From an uncultured Eubacteriales bacterium (GTDB lineage: Bacteria; Bacillota; Clostridia; Oscillospirales; Oscillospiraceae), in assembly GCA_902475455.1 (NCBI GenBank), contig CABRZO010000036.1:1-16054 (forward strand): a stretch of 16,054 nt of DNA, in the 5' to 3' direction. A program made the position numbers and the translations under genes. The notes beneath the pieces are model-generated. The model saw only the letters and a program-made list of their open reading frames with translations. It had not been told where the DNA came from and ran no database searches. This document shows positions 6,579 through 13,751 of this stretch, one piece after another. Numbering within the stretch: position 1 is the first letter of the stretch; the number at the start of each line of letters is the position of its first letter.

Positions 6579-6869
6579 ATGAAGTACCATTCCGGCATAC
6601 ATACCAAGCTGCTCATCGGCTGTATTCTGCTGCCTCTTATCTCCGTGGTCTTTGTGACGCTGACCATGCCGGCCAAGTCTTGCCTCAGATGGTCTGTCTT
6701 TCAGGCGGAAAAGCCGATGCAGTTTCGGTATGTCATCCAAGTAAACTCCTCCCATACTTCTGAAATGAAAACAGCGGCACAGCCCGGGGCTGTGCCGCTG
6801 TTTCACGCAACTTCCGATCCCTCGAAGGGAAGGTTGTCAGGATCCAGGATATTGGGATCGTCGTATTGA
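6579..6869 (+). CDS. Short membrane ORF, possibly a truncated relative of the preceding gene
   Basis: 96 codons with an excellent ribosome binding site (AAAAGGAGAT seven bases before ATG), 34 bases after the previous stop. Residues 9-30 are a membrane or signal segment (KLLIGCILLPLISVVFVTLT). Residues 31-63 include CLRWSVF and MQFRYVIQVNSSHTSEM. The layout of a short basic start, one membrane helix and then a [QR]F[QR]YV-type strand parallels the first 70 residues of the 503-residue neighbour (FQYVQRISAGQAEVM), suggesting a decayed tandem copy. From residue about 64 the frame enters the hairpin 6769-6803 and then overlaps the opposite gene, so its last third is probably not ancestral. It could also be a small exported peptide; no pheromone motif was recognised. 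Confidence 0.5.
   Translation: MKYHSGIHTKLLIGCILLPLISVVFVTLTMPAKSCLRWSVFQAEKPMQFRYVIQVNSSHTSEMKTAAQPGAVPLFHATSDPSKGRLSGSRILGSSY
6769..6803. terminator. 16-bp bidirectional terminator between convergent genes
   Basis: Bases 6769-6784 pair perfectly with 6788-6803 around loop CGG. On the minus strand the stem ends in TTT followed by CATTTCA, directly after the stop of the exported-protein gene (6805-6803). On the plus strand it ends in TTTCAC. It lies inside the reading frame of the short plus-strand ORF, which supports the view that this ORF has lost its original 3' end. Confidence 0.75.
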
Positions 6870-7319
6870 TACCGGCTGGGATCCAGGTTGGTTTTCAGGT
6901 CGTCGGGAATATGACGTATATTCCCTATGTAGTTCCATCTGCCGTCAATCAGGCCCAGAAAGCTGTAGACGGTTTCCCAGGTCTGTCCCAGCAGTACCGA
7001 TTGAGACGAGCTCATTTCCAGGGTGAGGGCATACAATGAGGGGTTGACCTCCTCCACGCTTTTCAGACGATAATCGTATAACACGGAACCGCAGTTAATA
7101 TAGGCGCTGATTTCAGCATCGTTTTCAAAGTGCATGTATTTGACGGAATAGGGGGTTCCCCGCTGATACGCCTTCAGATAATCCTCCAACACCGCAGCGG
7201 CAGCCGGAGGAAGCTGATCCACAGAAGCGCGGCGGGTGGATTCCATAGCAGAGTGCCAAAATGATTCCGAACAATGCGATGGCAGAGAGGATTACAACCG
7301 TTCTTTTCCAGATTTTCAT
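6803..7319 (-). pseudogene. Exported/lipoprotein-like protein gene split by a frameshift
   Basis: One minus-strand frame starts at ATG 7319 with a clear signal or anchor sequence (MKIWKRTVVILSAIALFG, hydrophobic to about residue 25) but then becomes Cys/Gly-rich and ends near 7125. The neighbouring frame, from about 7246, encodes 147 plausible residues (DQLPPAAAAVLEDYLKAYQ ... NYIGNIRHIPDDL) down to TGA 6805-6803. The ATG at 7246 has no ribosome binding site, whereas 7319 has a GGGTGAT-type site. A single-base indel between about 7246 and 7290 would join export signal and domain into one protein of about 172 residues. The mature part resembles small secreted NTF2-like or DUF4829-type domains in its helix-then-curved-sheet pattern, but this is weak. 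It could be a true pseudogene or a sequencing error. Confidence 0.65.
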
Positions 7320-7427
7320 AGCAGTATCACCCGTCGATCCGGCCCATTATTCCGGGTTCAATCTCCTTTTCTGCGCATCGGCCTACTGTTGAGAATATTT
7401 CGGCCAGGCCCCGCTAAGTTACCATTC

Positions 7428-7457
7428 ATTGTAATGATTCGGACCATCTTCCATCAA
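7428..7457 (-). promoter_or_regulatory. Possible promoter of the frameshifted exported-protein gene
   Basis: On the minus strand TTGATG (7457-7452) and TACAAT (7433-7428) are 18 bases apart, predicting a start near 7421 and a leader of about 100 bases before ATG 7319. The leader contains AAAAGGAGATT at about 7374-7364, an unused-looking strong ribosome binding sequence, which suggests local rearrangement or a lost small ORF. The rest of 7458-7577 shows nothing I can assign. Confidence 0.4.
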
Positions 7458-7577
7458 GTCCCTGGTCACAAGCGGCAGTTATGCGGCACAAACAGCATAA
7501 TACTTTGCTACACCTCTGTTGGGTCCATTGATCCCCTGAAAAGCAGTATCTGCGACAACGTGACGAAACAGACAAAA

Positions 7578-7608
7578 CCCCAGGCGAACCCATTGGGTTC
7601 GTCTGGGG
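7578..7608 (-). terminator. ssrA terminator
   Basis: Bases 7578-7591 and 7595-7608 form a 14-bp stem (one G-U) with loop ATT. Read on the minus strand the stem is followed by TTTTGTCTG. It begins seven bases beyond the CCA end of tmRNA, the expected position for its terminator. Confidence 0.88.
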
Positions 7609-7614
7609 TACATC

Positions 7615-8000
7615 TGGTGGAGGCGGGGGGAGTTGAACCCCCGTCCGAAAACACATCCACCGGAACTTCTCCGGGCGCATTCGGTTATTTATATTTCCTC
7701 GCCGGCACGAGAGCCGAAACCCTTACCGACTCGGTAGCTTCATGATTCCTGGCCCGCTCAAAGCTTTGCGAACTCAAGTACACCGCTAAACGGTATCGCC
7801 CAGCCCGGCGCGCGGCCTAACCGGGATCGGCGGGACGCCAAAGAGGGCGTCAGGCTGCCAAAGGGGCAGCGTGCTGCTTACGCAGCAACAGCAACAGTAT
7901 TGTCGTTGTTCTTTAATTTATAGGTGCCCGTTTTCAGGTGGTCAGGCGCCACCGCCCGCTATTCCGGATTCAGCATCCCCGTCGAAACCGGTACGCCCCC
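7615..8000 (-). ncRNA. ssrA: Transfer-messenger RNA (tmRNA)
   Basis: A 386-base one-piece tmRNA that rescues stalled ribosomes and tags the unfinished protein for proteolysis. The 5' end reads GGGGGCGTACCGGTTTCGAC and the 3' end CGCCTCCACCA with the CCA encoded. These pair as a 7-bp acceptor stem with one G-U. A T-arm with loop TTCAACT closed by GGGGG/CCCCC is at the 3' end. The tag reading frame ends KNNDNTVAVAA-stop at 7913-7878, with the stop inside a hairpin (TGCTGC/GCAGCA), as usual. Pseudoknot-type pairings follow, such as GGCTGCC-rich segments near 7850-7870. The exact resume codon is not certain from sequence alone. It is downstream of smpB and a cyclophilin gene on the same strand and has its own terminator. 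Confidence 0.97.
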
Positions 8001-8005
8001 ATAAG

Positions 8006-8031
8006 GCCCGCCCCCTTTGCAAAGGGCGGGC
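8006..8031 (-). terminator. Hairpin between the cyclophilin gene and ssrA
   Basis: GCCCGCCC and GGGCGGGC arms, with inner CTTT/AAAG pairing and a two-base bulge, form a GC-rich hairpin just after the cyclophilin stop and five bases before the tmRNA 5' end. On the minus strand it is followed only by CTTAT, not a U-tract, so it may be a processing or stabilising element for a common transcript rather than a full terminator. No convincing promoter for ssrA alone is visible here. Confidence 0.5.
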
Positions 8032-8055
8032 ATTGGGTTACATCAATATTTCGTC

Positions 8056-8598
8056 TCAGAAGCGGCCGTAGGGATCCGCCAGCTTCTGGGGCTCGCCATA
8101 GTCTACGCCGAAGGTGTCCACGGTGACCGTCTTCATCCGCTGGTCCTGGGCAGGGCGGTCATTGCGGTCGGTCTGGACAGCAGCGATGGCATCCACCACA
8201 TCCATGCCCTCGGTAACGGCGCCAAAGGCGGCATACTGGCCGTCCAGGAAATCCCCGTCGGCGTGCATGATGAAGAACTGGCTGCCGGCGGAGTTGAAGG
8301 CCTGGCTCCGGGCGAAGGAGAGCACGCCCCGCTTGTGGGACAGCTTGTTGTTGACGCCGTTGGCCTTGAACTCACCCTTGATGCAGTAGCCGGGGCCGCC
8401 CATGCCGGTGCCCTGGGGGTCGCCGCCCTGGATCATAAAGCCGGAGATGACCCGGTGGAAGATCAGGCCGTTGTAAAAGCCCTTGTTGACCAGGGAGACA
8501 AAGTTGCGCACGGACTCCGGCGCGATATCGGGATACAGTTCGGCGACAATCTTGCCGCCGTTTTCCATCTCAATGGTGACGATAGGATTCTGAGCCAT
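8056..8598 (-). CDS. Cyclophilin-type peptidyl-prolyl cis-trans isomerase
   Basis: 180 residues, the typical size of a single-domain bacterial cyclophilin. It catalyses cis-trans isomerisation of Xaa-Pro bonds in protein folding. Core motifs are FHRVISGFMIQGGDP (48-62; Arg of FHRV and Gln of MIQGGD line the active site), AGSQFFIMHAD (around 104-114) and LDGQYAAFG (around 118-126). There is no signal peptide, so it acts in the cytosol. After the barrel the C-terminus extends to KLADPYGRF. ATG 8598 is preceded by AGGAGG with a twelve-base gap. It lies 39 bases after the smpB stop, so it is probably on the smpB transcript, between the two trans-translation partners; a direct role in that process is not implied. 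Confidence 0.95.
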   Translation of the reverse strand: MAQNPIVTIEMENGGKIVAELYPDIAPESVRNFVSLVNKGFYNGLIFHRVISGFMIQGGDPQGTGMGGPGYCIKGEFKANGVNNKLSHKRGVLSFARSQAFNSAGSQFFIMHADGDFLDGQYAAFGAVTEGMDVVDAIAAVQTDRNDRPAQDQRMKTVTVDTFGVDYGEPQKLADPYGRF

Positions 8599-8637
8599 AT
8601 CAGTTTAACCTCCTGATTGATGTAGCATACTAAATGA

Positions 8638-9105
8638 TCAGCGGTAGCGCTGGGTCTTCATCGCCCGGTCCATGTCCCGCTTGGCGTCCCGCTCGGCGGC
8701 AGAGGCCCGCTTGTCATAGAGCTTTTTGCCCCGGGCCAGCCCCAGTTCCACCTTTACTTTGGCATTTTTGAAATAGACGCTCAGCGGAATCAGGGAGTAA
8801 CCGTCCTGCTGAATTCTGGCACTGAGTTTCAGGATCTCCCGCTTGTGCATCAGCAGCTTGCGGGTGCGCAGGGGATCTTTGTTGAAGATGTTGCCCTTCT
8901 CATAGGGGGAAATATGCATCCCGTAGAGAAAGAGCTCGCCGTTTTTCACATGGCAGAAGGAGTCCTTCAGGTTGAGCTTGCCCTGGCGGATGCTCTTCAT
9001 CTCGGTACCGGTCAGCTCGATGCCGGCCTCATACCGATCTTCGATATAATAATCGTGGTAGGCCTTGCGATTGCTGGCCACCGTATGGGTACCCGGACCG
9101 GCCAC
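8638..9105 (-). CDS. smpB: SsrA-binding protein SmpB
   Basis: 155 residues from a GTG start at 9105. The start is set by AAGGAGG seven bases upstream and by the family's usual length; an in-frame ATG at 9183 would add 26 residues unlike SmpB and include the ribosome binding site. SmpB binds the tRNA-like part of tmRNA and places its C-terminal tail in the empty mRNA channel. Signatures: VASNRKAYHDYYIEDRYEAGI (start of the barrel), TGTEMKSIRQGK, the central HISPYEKGN, VKVELGLARGKKLYDKR, and the basic helical tail DAKRDMDRAMK. It is encoded on the same strand as ssrA with the cyclophilin gene in between, behind its own promoter. Confidence 0.97.
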   Translation of the reverse strand: MAGPGTHTVASNRKAYHDYYIEDRYEAGIELTGTEMKSIRQGKLNLKDSFCHVKNGELFLYGMHISPYEKGNIFNKDPLRTRKLLMHKREILKLSARIQQDGYSLIPLSVYFKNAKVKVELGLARGKKLYDKRASAAERDAKRDMDRAMKTQRYR

Positions 9106-9129
9106 ACCGGCACCTCCTTCCCAGTTCTC

Positions 9130-9158
9130 AGTATCATATATTTTACCACATCTGTCAA
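9130..9158 (-). promoter_or_regulatory. Promoter of smpB
   Basis: On the minus strand a consensus TTGACA (9158-9153) is followed after 17 bases by GATACT (9135-9130). The predicted start near 9123 leaves a short leader containing the AAGGAGG site of smpB. Confidence 0.72.
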
Positions 9159-9215
9159 GGCCGCAAACCTCGAACCCTGTCAAGACCTATTCCTTGCAGA
9201 AATTTAAAATTTTCT

Positions 9216-9244
9216 TTGATTTTTTCCCTCATAAGTGGTATACT
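9216..9244 (+). promoter_or_regulatory. Promoter of the murA operon
   Basis: TTGATT (9216-9221) and TATACT (9239-9244) are separated by 17 bases, with an A/T-rich stretch upstream. The predicted start near 9251 gives a leader of about 105 bases before murA. Nothing recognisable as a riboswitch was seen in that leader. It is divergent from the smpB promoter, about 60 bases away. Confidence 0.7.
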
Positions 9245-9355
9245 TTGGTTATGTAAAGGAGACGGTGCGTTGAGCCTCATGGTTCCGGCCGGTTTTCTTC
9301 CTGTCTTTGCCAGCTTAGCCGGGCTTTTTACATCAAATAAAGAGGGTGCATTCCT

Positions 9356-10651
9356 TTGTTGAAATATGTGATTCAGGGCGGTAAGCCCCTTCACGGAGAA
9401 ATCAATATCAGCGGCGCAAAAAACGCCGCTGTTGCCATTCTACCCGCCGCCTTGTTGGTGGACGGCCCCTGCCGGATCGAAAATATTCCCCAAATCAGCG
9501 ACGTCACCCTGATTCTGGAAATTCTCCAGGAGCTGGGTGCCAACGTGCGTACCATCAACCGCAATACTGTGGAGATCGACTGCTCCCGTGTGAAGCGCAC
9601 CGATGTCTCCTATGAACTCTCCCGCCAGTTCCGTGCCTCTTACTATTTTATCGGCGCCCTGCTGGGCCGCCACGGCAACGCCCAGGTGGCCATGCCCGGC
9701 GGCTGCAATCTGGGCGCTCGGCCCATCGATCTGCACATCAAGGGCTTTACCGCCCTGGGGGCCAATGTGGAGGTACGGAATGGCTTTGTTTTTGCCCAGG
9801 CCCCGGAGGAGGGTCTGAAGGGTACCCATATCTACCTGGACCAGGCCTCGGTGGGCACCACTATGAACGTGATTCTGGCCTCGGTCTTTGCCCGGGGTAC
9901 CACCATCATTGAAAATGCCGCCAAGGAGCCCCATATTGTGGATCTGGCCAACTTCATCAACGCCATGGGCGGCAATATCATGGGCGCCGGCACCGACACC
10001 ATCAAGATTCGTGGGGTAAGTCGGCTTCACGGGGGCACCTACTCCATCATCCCCGACCAGATTGAGGCGGGCACCTATATGACCGCTGTGGCCGCCGCCG
10101 GTGGCAGCGTCCTCATCAAGAACGTCATCCCCAAGCATCTGGACTGCATCACCGCCAAGCTGGTGGAGATGGGGGTCCACATTGAGGAGATTGGCGACTG
10201 TCTGCTGGTGTCCCGGGAGGGCGCCATGAAGCATACCAACATCAAGACCCTGCCCTATCCCGGCTTCCCCACCGACATGCAGTCCCAGATTGCCGTCTGT
10301 CTCTGCCTGGCCCAGGGGACCAGTCTGGTCACCGAGACCATCTGGGACAACCGTTACCGCTACACCGACGAGCTCAAACGGATGGGTGCCAAGATCCAGG
10401 TAGACGGCAAAGTGGCCGTCATCGAGGGCGTGGGCAAGCTCACCGGCGCTCCGGTCCGGGCCTTTGACCTCCGGGCGGGTGCCGCCATGGTGGTGGCCGG
10501 CCTCGCCGCCGAAGGCACCACTGAAATCGACCACATCCACCATGTGGAGCGGGGTTACGAGAATATCGTGGAAAAACTGAAGGGCGTCGGCGCCGACATC
10601 CGGCTGGTGGAGTTTCCGGATGAGGCCAGCCATCATTCCAACGTGAGTTAA
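9356..10651 (+). CDS. murA: UDP-N-acetylglucosamine 1-carboxyvinyltransferase
   Basis: 431 residues, normal for MurA. It transfers enolpyruvate from phosphoenolpyruvate to UDP-GlcNAc, the first committed step of peptidoglycan synthesis, in the cytosol. Lys22-Asn23 of SGAKNAA and the loop Cys117 in MPGGCNLGARPIDLH (the residue targeted by fosfomycin) are present, as are TDMQSQ and RYTDELKRMGA of the second half. The cysteine rather than aspartate predicts fosfomycin sensitivity at the target level. The start is TTG at 9356; a second TTG at 9359 is equally possible, both behind AGAGGGTG. It is the first gene of a plus-strand series with the walJ-like gene, rlmH and the phosphohexomutase. Confidence 0.97.
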   Translation: MLKYVIQGGKPLHGEINISGAKNAAVAILPAALLVDGPCRIENIPQISDVTLILEILQELGANVRTINRNTVEIDCSRVKRTDVSYELSRQFRASYYFIGALLGRHGNAQVAMPGGCNLGARPIDLHIKGFTALGANVEVRNGFVFAQAPEEGLKGTHIYLDQASVGTTMNVILASVFARGTTIIENAAKEPHIVDLANFINAMGGNIMGAGTDTIKIRGVSRLHGGTYSIIPDQIEAGTYMTAVAAAGGSVLIKNVIPKHLDCITAKLVEMGVHIEEIGDCLLVSREGAMKHTNIKTLPYPGFPTDMQSQIAVCLCLAQGTSLVTETIWDNRYRYTDELKRMGAKIQVDGKVAVIEGVGKLTGAPVRAFDLRAGAAMVVAGLAAEGTTEIDHIHHVERGYENIVEKLKGVGADIRLVEFPDEASHHSNVS

Positions 10652-10661
10652 CAAGCAACCG

Positions 10662-10692
10662 ACAGGCGGCGGCATTTGCCGTCGTCTGTTTT
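10662..10692 (+). terminator. Hairpin with T-run after murA
   Basis: Bases 10662-10673 pair with 10678-10689 (12 bp, two or three G-U) around loop ATTT, followed by TTTTC. It lies 10 bases after the murA stop and 22 bases before the next start, so it may partly reduce transcription into the downstream genes. Those have no obvious promoter of their own. Confidence 0.6.
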
Positions 10693-10713
10693 CATTCAGG
10701 AGGTAGAACCCTT

Positions 10714-11493
10714 TTGCTGGAACTGTGTACCCTGGCCAGCGGCTCCAGCGGCAACGCCGTGCTGGTCTTTAACGAAACCACTTCCCTGCTCATCGACGCC
10801 GGAATCTCCGCCAAGCGGATCTGCGACGGTCTCAAACAGCTGGGTATGGAACCGGCGCAGCTGGACGCCATCTGCATCACCCACTCCCATTCCGACCACA
10901 TCAGCGGGCTGCGGGTGCTGCTGAAGCGGGTGCTGTGCCCCATCTACGCCACCGAGGCCACCGGCGCCGTCATCGCCCGGCAGGTGGAGGGCGCCGCCGG
11001 GCGGCTACATACCCTCCGGCCCCAGGAGCCCATCTGCTTCGGCTCCCTGCGGGTGCAGGCCTTTTCCACCCCCCATGACGCCCCGGGCAGCGTGGGCTAC
11101 ACCATCTCCGACGGGGAGCGGAAATGCTCGGTGGTCACCGACCTGGGCTTTGTCACCGAGGAGGTACGTCAGAGCATTTACGGCTCCCAGCTGGCCCTGG
11201 TGGAGGCCAACCACGATGTGGACTGGCTCAAGAGCGGCGCCTATCCCCCCTACCTGAAGCGGCGGATTTTGGGGGACGGTGGCCATCTGTCCAACGAGGA
11301 CAGCGGTGAACTGTGCTGCGAGCTGGCGGAACACGGCACAAAGAAGCTGGTACTGGCCCACCTGAGTCAGGAGAACAACACCCCGGAGCGTGCCCGCAGT
11401 GTGGTGTGCTCCATGCTGGCCCGGCGGGGCTTTGATCAGGTCTCCGTCACCGTGGCCCCCCGTCAGATGTGCTGCCAGCCCATTGAGGTTTAA
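10714..11493 (+). CDS. MBL-fold metallo-hydrolase, WalJ/YycJ-like
   Basis: 259 residues from a TTG start with AGGAGG upstream. It is a metallo-beta-lactamase fold enzyme. The metal-binding motif THSHSDH (56-62) is complete, followed by a downstream His in STPHDAPGSVGY, Asp in VVTDLG, EANHD (carrying an additional ligand-type His) and LAHLSQENN near the C-terminus. The order and length match the YycJ/WalJ group, which is linked in Bacillota to cell-wall and DNA-metabolism coordination; a nuclease-like activity has been proposed for that group. The gene lies between murA and rlmH. An rlmH neighbour is common for this family. The exact reaction is not established from sequence. Confidence 0.92.
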   Translation: MLELCTLASGSSGNAVLVFNETTSLLIDAGISAKRICDGLKQLGMEPAQLDAICITHSHSDHISGLRVLLKRVLCPIYATEATGAVIARQVEGAAGRLHTLRPQEPICFGSLRVQAFSTPHDAPGSVGYTISDGERKCSVVTDLGFVTEEVRQSIYGSQLALVEANHDVDWLKSGAYPPYLKRRILGDGGHLSNEDSGELCCELAEHGTKKLVLAHLSQENNTPERARSVVCSMLARRGFDQVSVTVAPRQMCCQPIEV

Positions 11494-11499
11494 GGCGTT

Positions 11500-11982
11500 A
11501 TGCTGACGGTCAATGTCATCTGCGTGGGAAAGCTGAAGGAGAAGTTCTATCTGGCCGCCGTAGAGGAATACAGTAAACGGCTGAGCCGCTCCTGCAAGCT
11601 CAATCTCACCGAGCTGCCGGAGGAACGGCTGCCGGAGCGCCCCTCCCAGGCCCAGATCGATGCCGCCCTGCTGCGGGAATACGAGCTGATCCAGACCAAG
11701 CTGCCCAAATCCGGGGCCGTGGTGGCCATGTGCGTGGAGGGCAAGCTGCTCTCCAGCGAGGATCTGGCCCGGAAGTTCACCGGCTGGACGGTGGGTGGGG
11801 TTTCCCAGCTCACCTTCCTGATTGGCAGCTCCTTCGGGCTCCACCCCAAAGCCAAGGCGACAGCGGATTTCAAATTGTCCATGTCCCCCATGACCTTCCC
11901 CCACCATCTGGCCCGGGTCATGCTGCTGGAACAGATTTACCGGGCCTTTCAGATCAATGAAGGGTCCCGTTATCACAAATAA
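11500..11982 (+). CDS. rlmH: 23S rRNA (pseudouridine1915-N3)-methyltransferase
   Basis: 160 residues, the usual SPOUT-class RlmH size. It methylates pseudouridine 1915 in helix 69 of 23S rRNA, using S-adenosylmethionine, on assembled ribosomes. The N-terminus MLTVNVICVGKLKEKFY, the central VVAMCVEGKLLSSEDLA, the knot loop LTFLIGSSFGLH and the C-terminal SMSPMTFPHHLARVMLLEQIYRA with closing YHK are all family hallmarks. The last Tyr-His-Lys is the substrate- and cofactor-contact end. GGSxG is GSSFG here, a mild variant. Only six bases separate it from the previous stop, so the genes are co-transcribed. Confidence 0.97.
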   Translation: MLTVNVICVGKLKEKFYLAAVEEYSKRLSRSCKLNLTELPEERLPERPSQAQIDAALLREYELIQTKLPKSGAVVAMCVEGKLLSSEDLARKFTGWTVGGVSQLTFLIGSSFGLHPKAKATADFKLSMSPMTFPHHLARVMLLEQIYRAFQINEGSRYHK

Positions 11983-12005
11983 TTTTACACACTGGAGGTA
12001 CCCCT

Positions 12006-13733
12006 ATGGCTTACATGGAAACTTATCAGAAGTGGCTGGGTTCCCCTGCGCTCAGTCCCGAGGAAAAGGCGGAGCTTCAAGCCATCGCCAACGATCCCAA
12101 GGAGATCGAAAGCCGTTTCTTCGGCCCCCTGGAATTCGGCACCGCCGGCCTCCGCGGCACCATGGCCGTGGGCCTGAACCGGATGAACATCCACGTCATC
12201 CGTCACGCCACCCAGGCCTTTGCCGAGGTCATCAAGGCCGAGGGCAGCGCCGCCATGGAGCGGGGCGTGGTGGTCTGCTTCGACTGCCGCAACAATTCCC
12301 CGGAGTTTGCCAAGGAGACCGCCAGGGTCATGGCGGGCAACGGCATCAAGGTCAAGCTGTTTGACAGCCTGCGCCCCACCCCGGAGCTGTCCTTTGCCGT
12401 CCGGGAGTACGGTGCCATCGCCGGCGTCAACGTCACCGCCTCCCACAACCCCAAGGAGTACAACGGCTACAAGGTCTACTGGGAGGACGGCGCCCAGCTG
12501 CCCCCTCACCACGCCTCCGCCATCGCCGCCAAGATGGAAGAGCTGGACATCTTCGACTCCATCCAGCTGGCGGACTATGACCAGGCTGTGGCCAGCGGCA
12601 TGATCACCCTGATTGGCGCCGAAACCGACGAGAAGTTCCTGGCCAACGTCATGGCCCAGGTCAACGATCCCGAGAGCGTCAAGCAGGTGGCCGACAACTT
12701 CTCCATCATCTTCACCCCCTTCCACGGCACCGGCTACAAGCTGATCCCCGAGGCTCTGAAGCGGATGGGCATGAAGCATGTGATCTGCGTGCCCGAGCAG
12801 ATGGTCATCGACGGCAACTTCCCCACCGTGGCCTCCCCCAACCCTGAAAACCCCGAGGGCTTTGCCATCGCCGTGAAGATGGCAAAGGAGCAGAACGTCT
12901 CCTTTATCATGGGCTCCGACCCCGACGCCGACCGCATCGGCATCATGGTCCGGGACAAGAGCGGTGAGTTCATCACCATCACCGGCAACCAGAACGGCGT
13001 CATCCTGCTGGATTACCTGATCGGCGCCATGAAGCGCGCCGGCAAGCTGCCCGAGAAGCCCGTGGTGCTGAAGAGCATCGTCTCCACCGAGATGGCCCGC
13101 AAAGTGGCCGACGCCAACGGTGTTCAGTGCTACGATACTTTCACCGGCTTCAAGTTCCTGGCGGAGAAGAAGAACCAGCTGGAGGAGAGCGGCGAGGGCA
13201 AGGTCATCATGGCCTTTGAGGAGTCCTACGGCTACATGTTCGGCGACTATGTCCGGGACAAGGACGCGGTGACCGCCGCCCTGATCCTGGCGGAGGCCGC
13301 CTGCTACTACGCCACCCAGGGCAAGACCATGTATGACGCCCTCCAGGACTGCTACGCCAAGTACGGCTATTACCGTGAGAAGACCATCAACCTGGTGATG
13401 CCCGGCCTGGACGGCATGGCCAAGATGAAGGAGATCATGGCCAACCTGCGCCAGAATCCCCTCAGCGAGGTGGCCGGCGTCAAGGTGGTGGAGCAGAAGG
13501 ACTACCAGCCCGGCACCGTCCACAACACCGTCACCGGCGAAGACTCCACCATGGAGCTCTCCGGTTCCAACGTGCTGCGCTATGAGCTGGAGGATGGCAC
13601 CAGCTTTATCATCCGTCCCTCCGGCACCGAGCCCAAGATCAAGGTCTACATTCTTTGCAGCGACGCCACCCAGGCCGCTGCCGACGAGAAGGTGGCCAAG
13701 TACGCCGCCTTTGCCGAGACCATCAAGGACTGA
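12006..13733 (+). CDS. pgcA: Phosphoglucomutase/phosphomannomutase family protein
   Basis: 575 residues, the size of the Bacillus PgcA-type alpha-phosphohexomutase. It interconverts hexose 1- and 6-phosphates through a phosphoserine enzyme, supplying glucose 1-phosphate for glycan and glycolipid synthesis. Domain order: FGTAGLRG (44-51), active-site loop TASHNPKEYNGYK with phosphoserine Ser146, Mg-binding DPDADR (305-310), sugar-binding EESYGY (405-410) and phosphate-binding RPSGTEPKIKVY (537-548). ATG 12006 has CTGGAGG upstream and lies 23 bases after rlmH. It ends the plus-strand unit before a strong terminator. Substrate preference (glucose or mannose) cannot be read from these motifs; the symbol follows the close architecture to PgcA. 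Confidence 0.93.
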   Translation: MAYMETYQKWLGSPALSPEEKAELQAIANDPKEIESRFFGPLEFGTAGLRGTMAVGLNRMNIHVIRHATQAFAEVIKAEGSAAMERGVVVCFDCRNNSPEFAKETARVMAGNGIKVKLFDSLRPTPELSFAVREYGAIAGVNVTASHNPKEYNGYKVYWEDGAQLPPHHASAIAAKMEELDIFDSIQLADYDQAVASGMITLIGAETDEKFLANVMAQVNDPESVKQVADNFSIIFTPFHGTGYKLIPEALKRMGMKHVICVPEQMVIDGNFPTVASPNPENPEGFAIAVKMAKEQNVSFIMGSDPDADRIGIMVRDKSGEFITITGNQNGVILLDYLIGAMKRAGKLPEKPVVLKSIVSTEMARKVADANGVQCYDTFTGFKFLAEKKNQLEESGEGKVIMAFEESYGYMFGDYVRDKDAVTAALILAEAACYYATQGKTMYDALQDCYAKYGYYREKTINLVMPGLDGMAKMKEIMANLRQNPLSEVAGVKVVEQKDYQPGTVHNTVTGEDSTMELSGSNVLRYELEDGTSFIIRPSGTEPKIKVYILCSDATQAAADEKVAKYAAFAETIKD

Positions 13734-13751
13734 TCGGAACCAGGCAAATGC

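Noticed and set aside
6579..6869. The short ORF as an AgrD or double-glycine pheromone precursor
   Set aside because: No AgrB, C39 peptidase or ABC exporter nearby, no GG leader, and no compact Cys or Ser ring region. It remains only an alternative.
7236..7290. Programmed ribosomal frameshifting in the exported-protein gene
   Set aside because: No X-XXY-YYZ slippery heptamer and no following stem-loop is visible at the frame junction. An indel is simpler.
9245..9355. Riboswitch or attenuator in the murA leader
   Set aside because: The 105-base leader has only short pairings around AGCC/GGCT and no known aptamer core or clear terminator.
9440..10675. A 411-codon minus-strand frame antisense to murA
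   Set aside because: Antisense to complete murA, with low-complexity Gly/His/Asp translation and no start signal.
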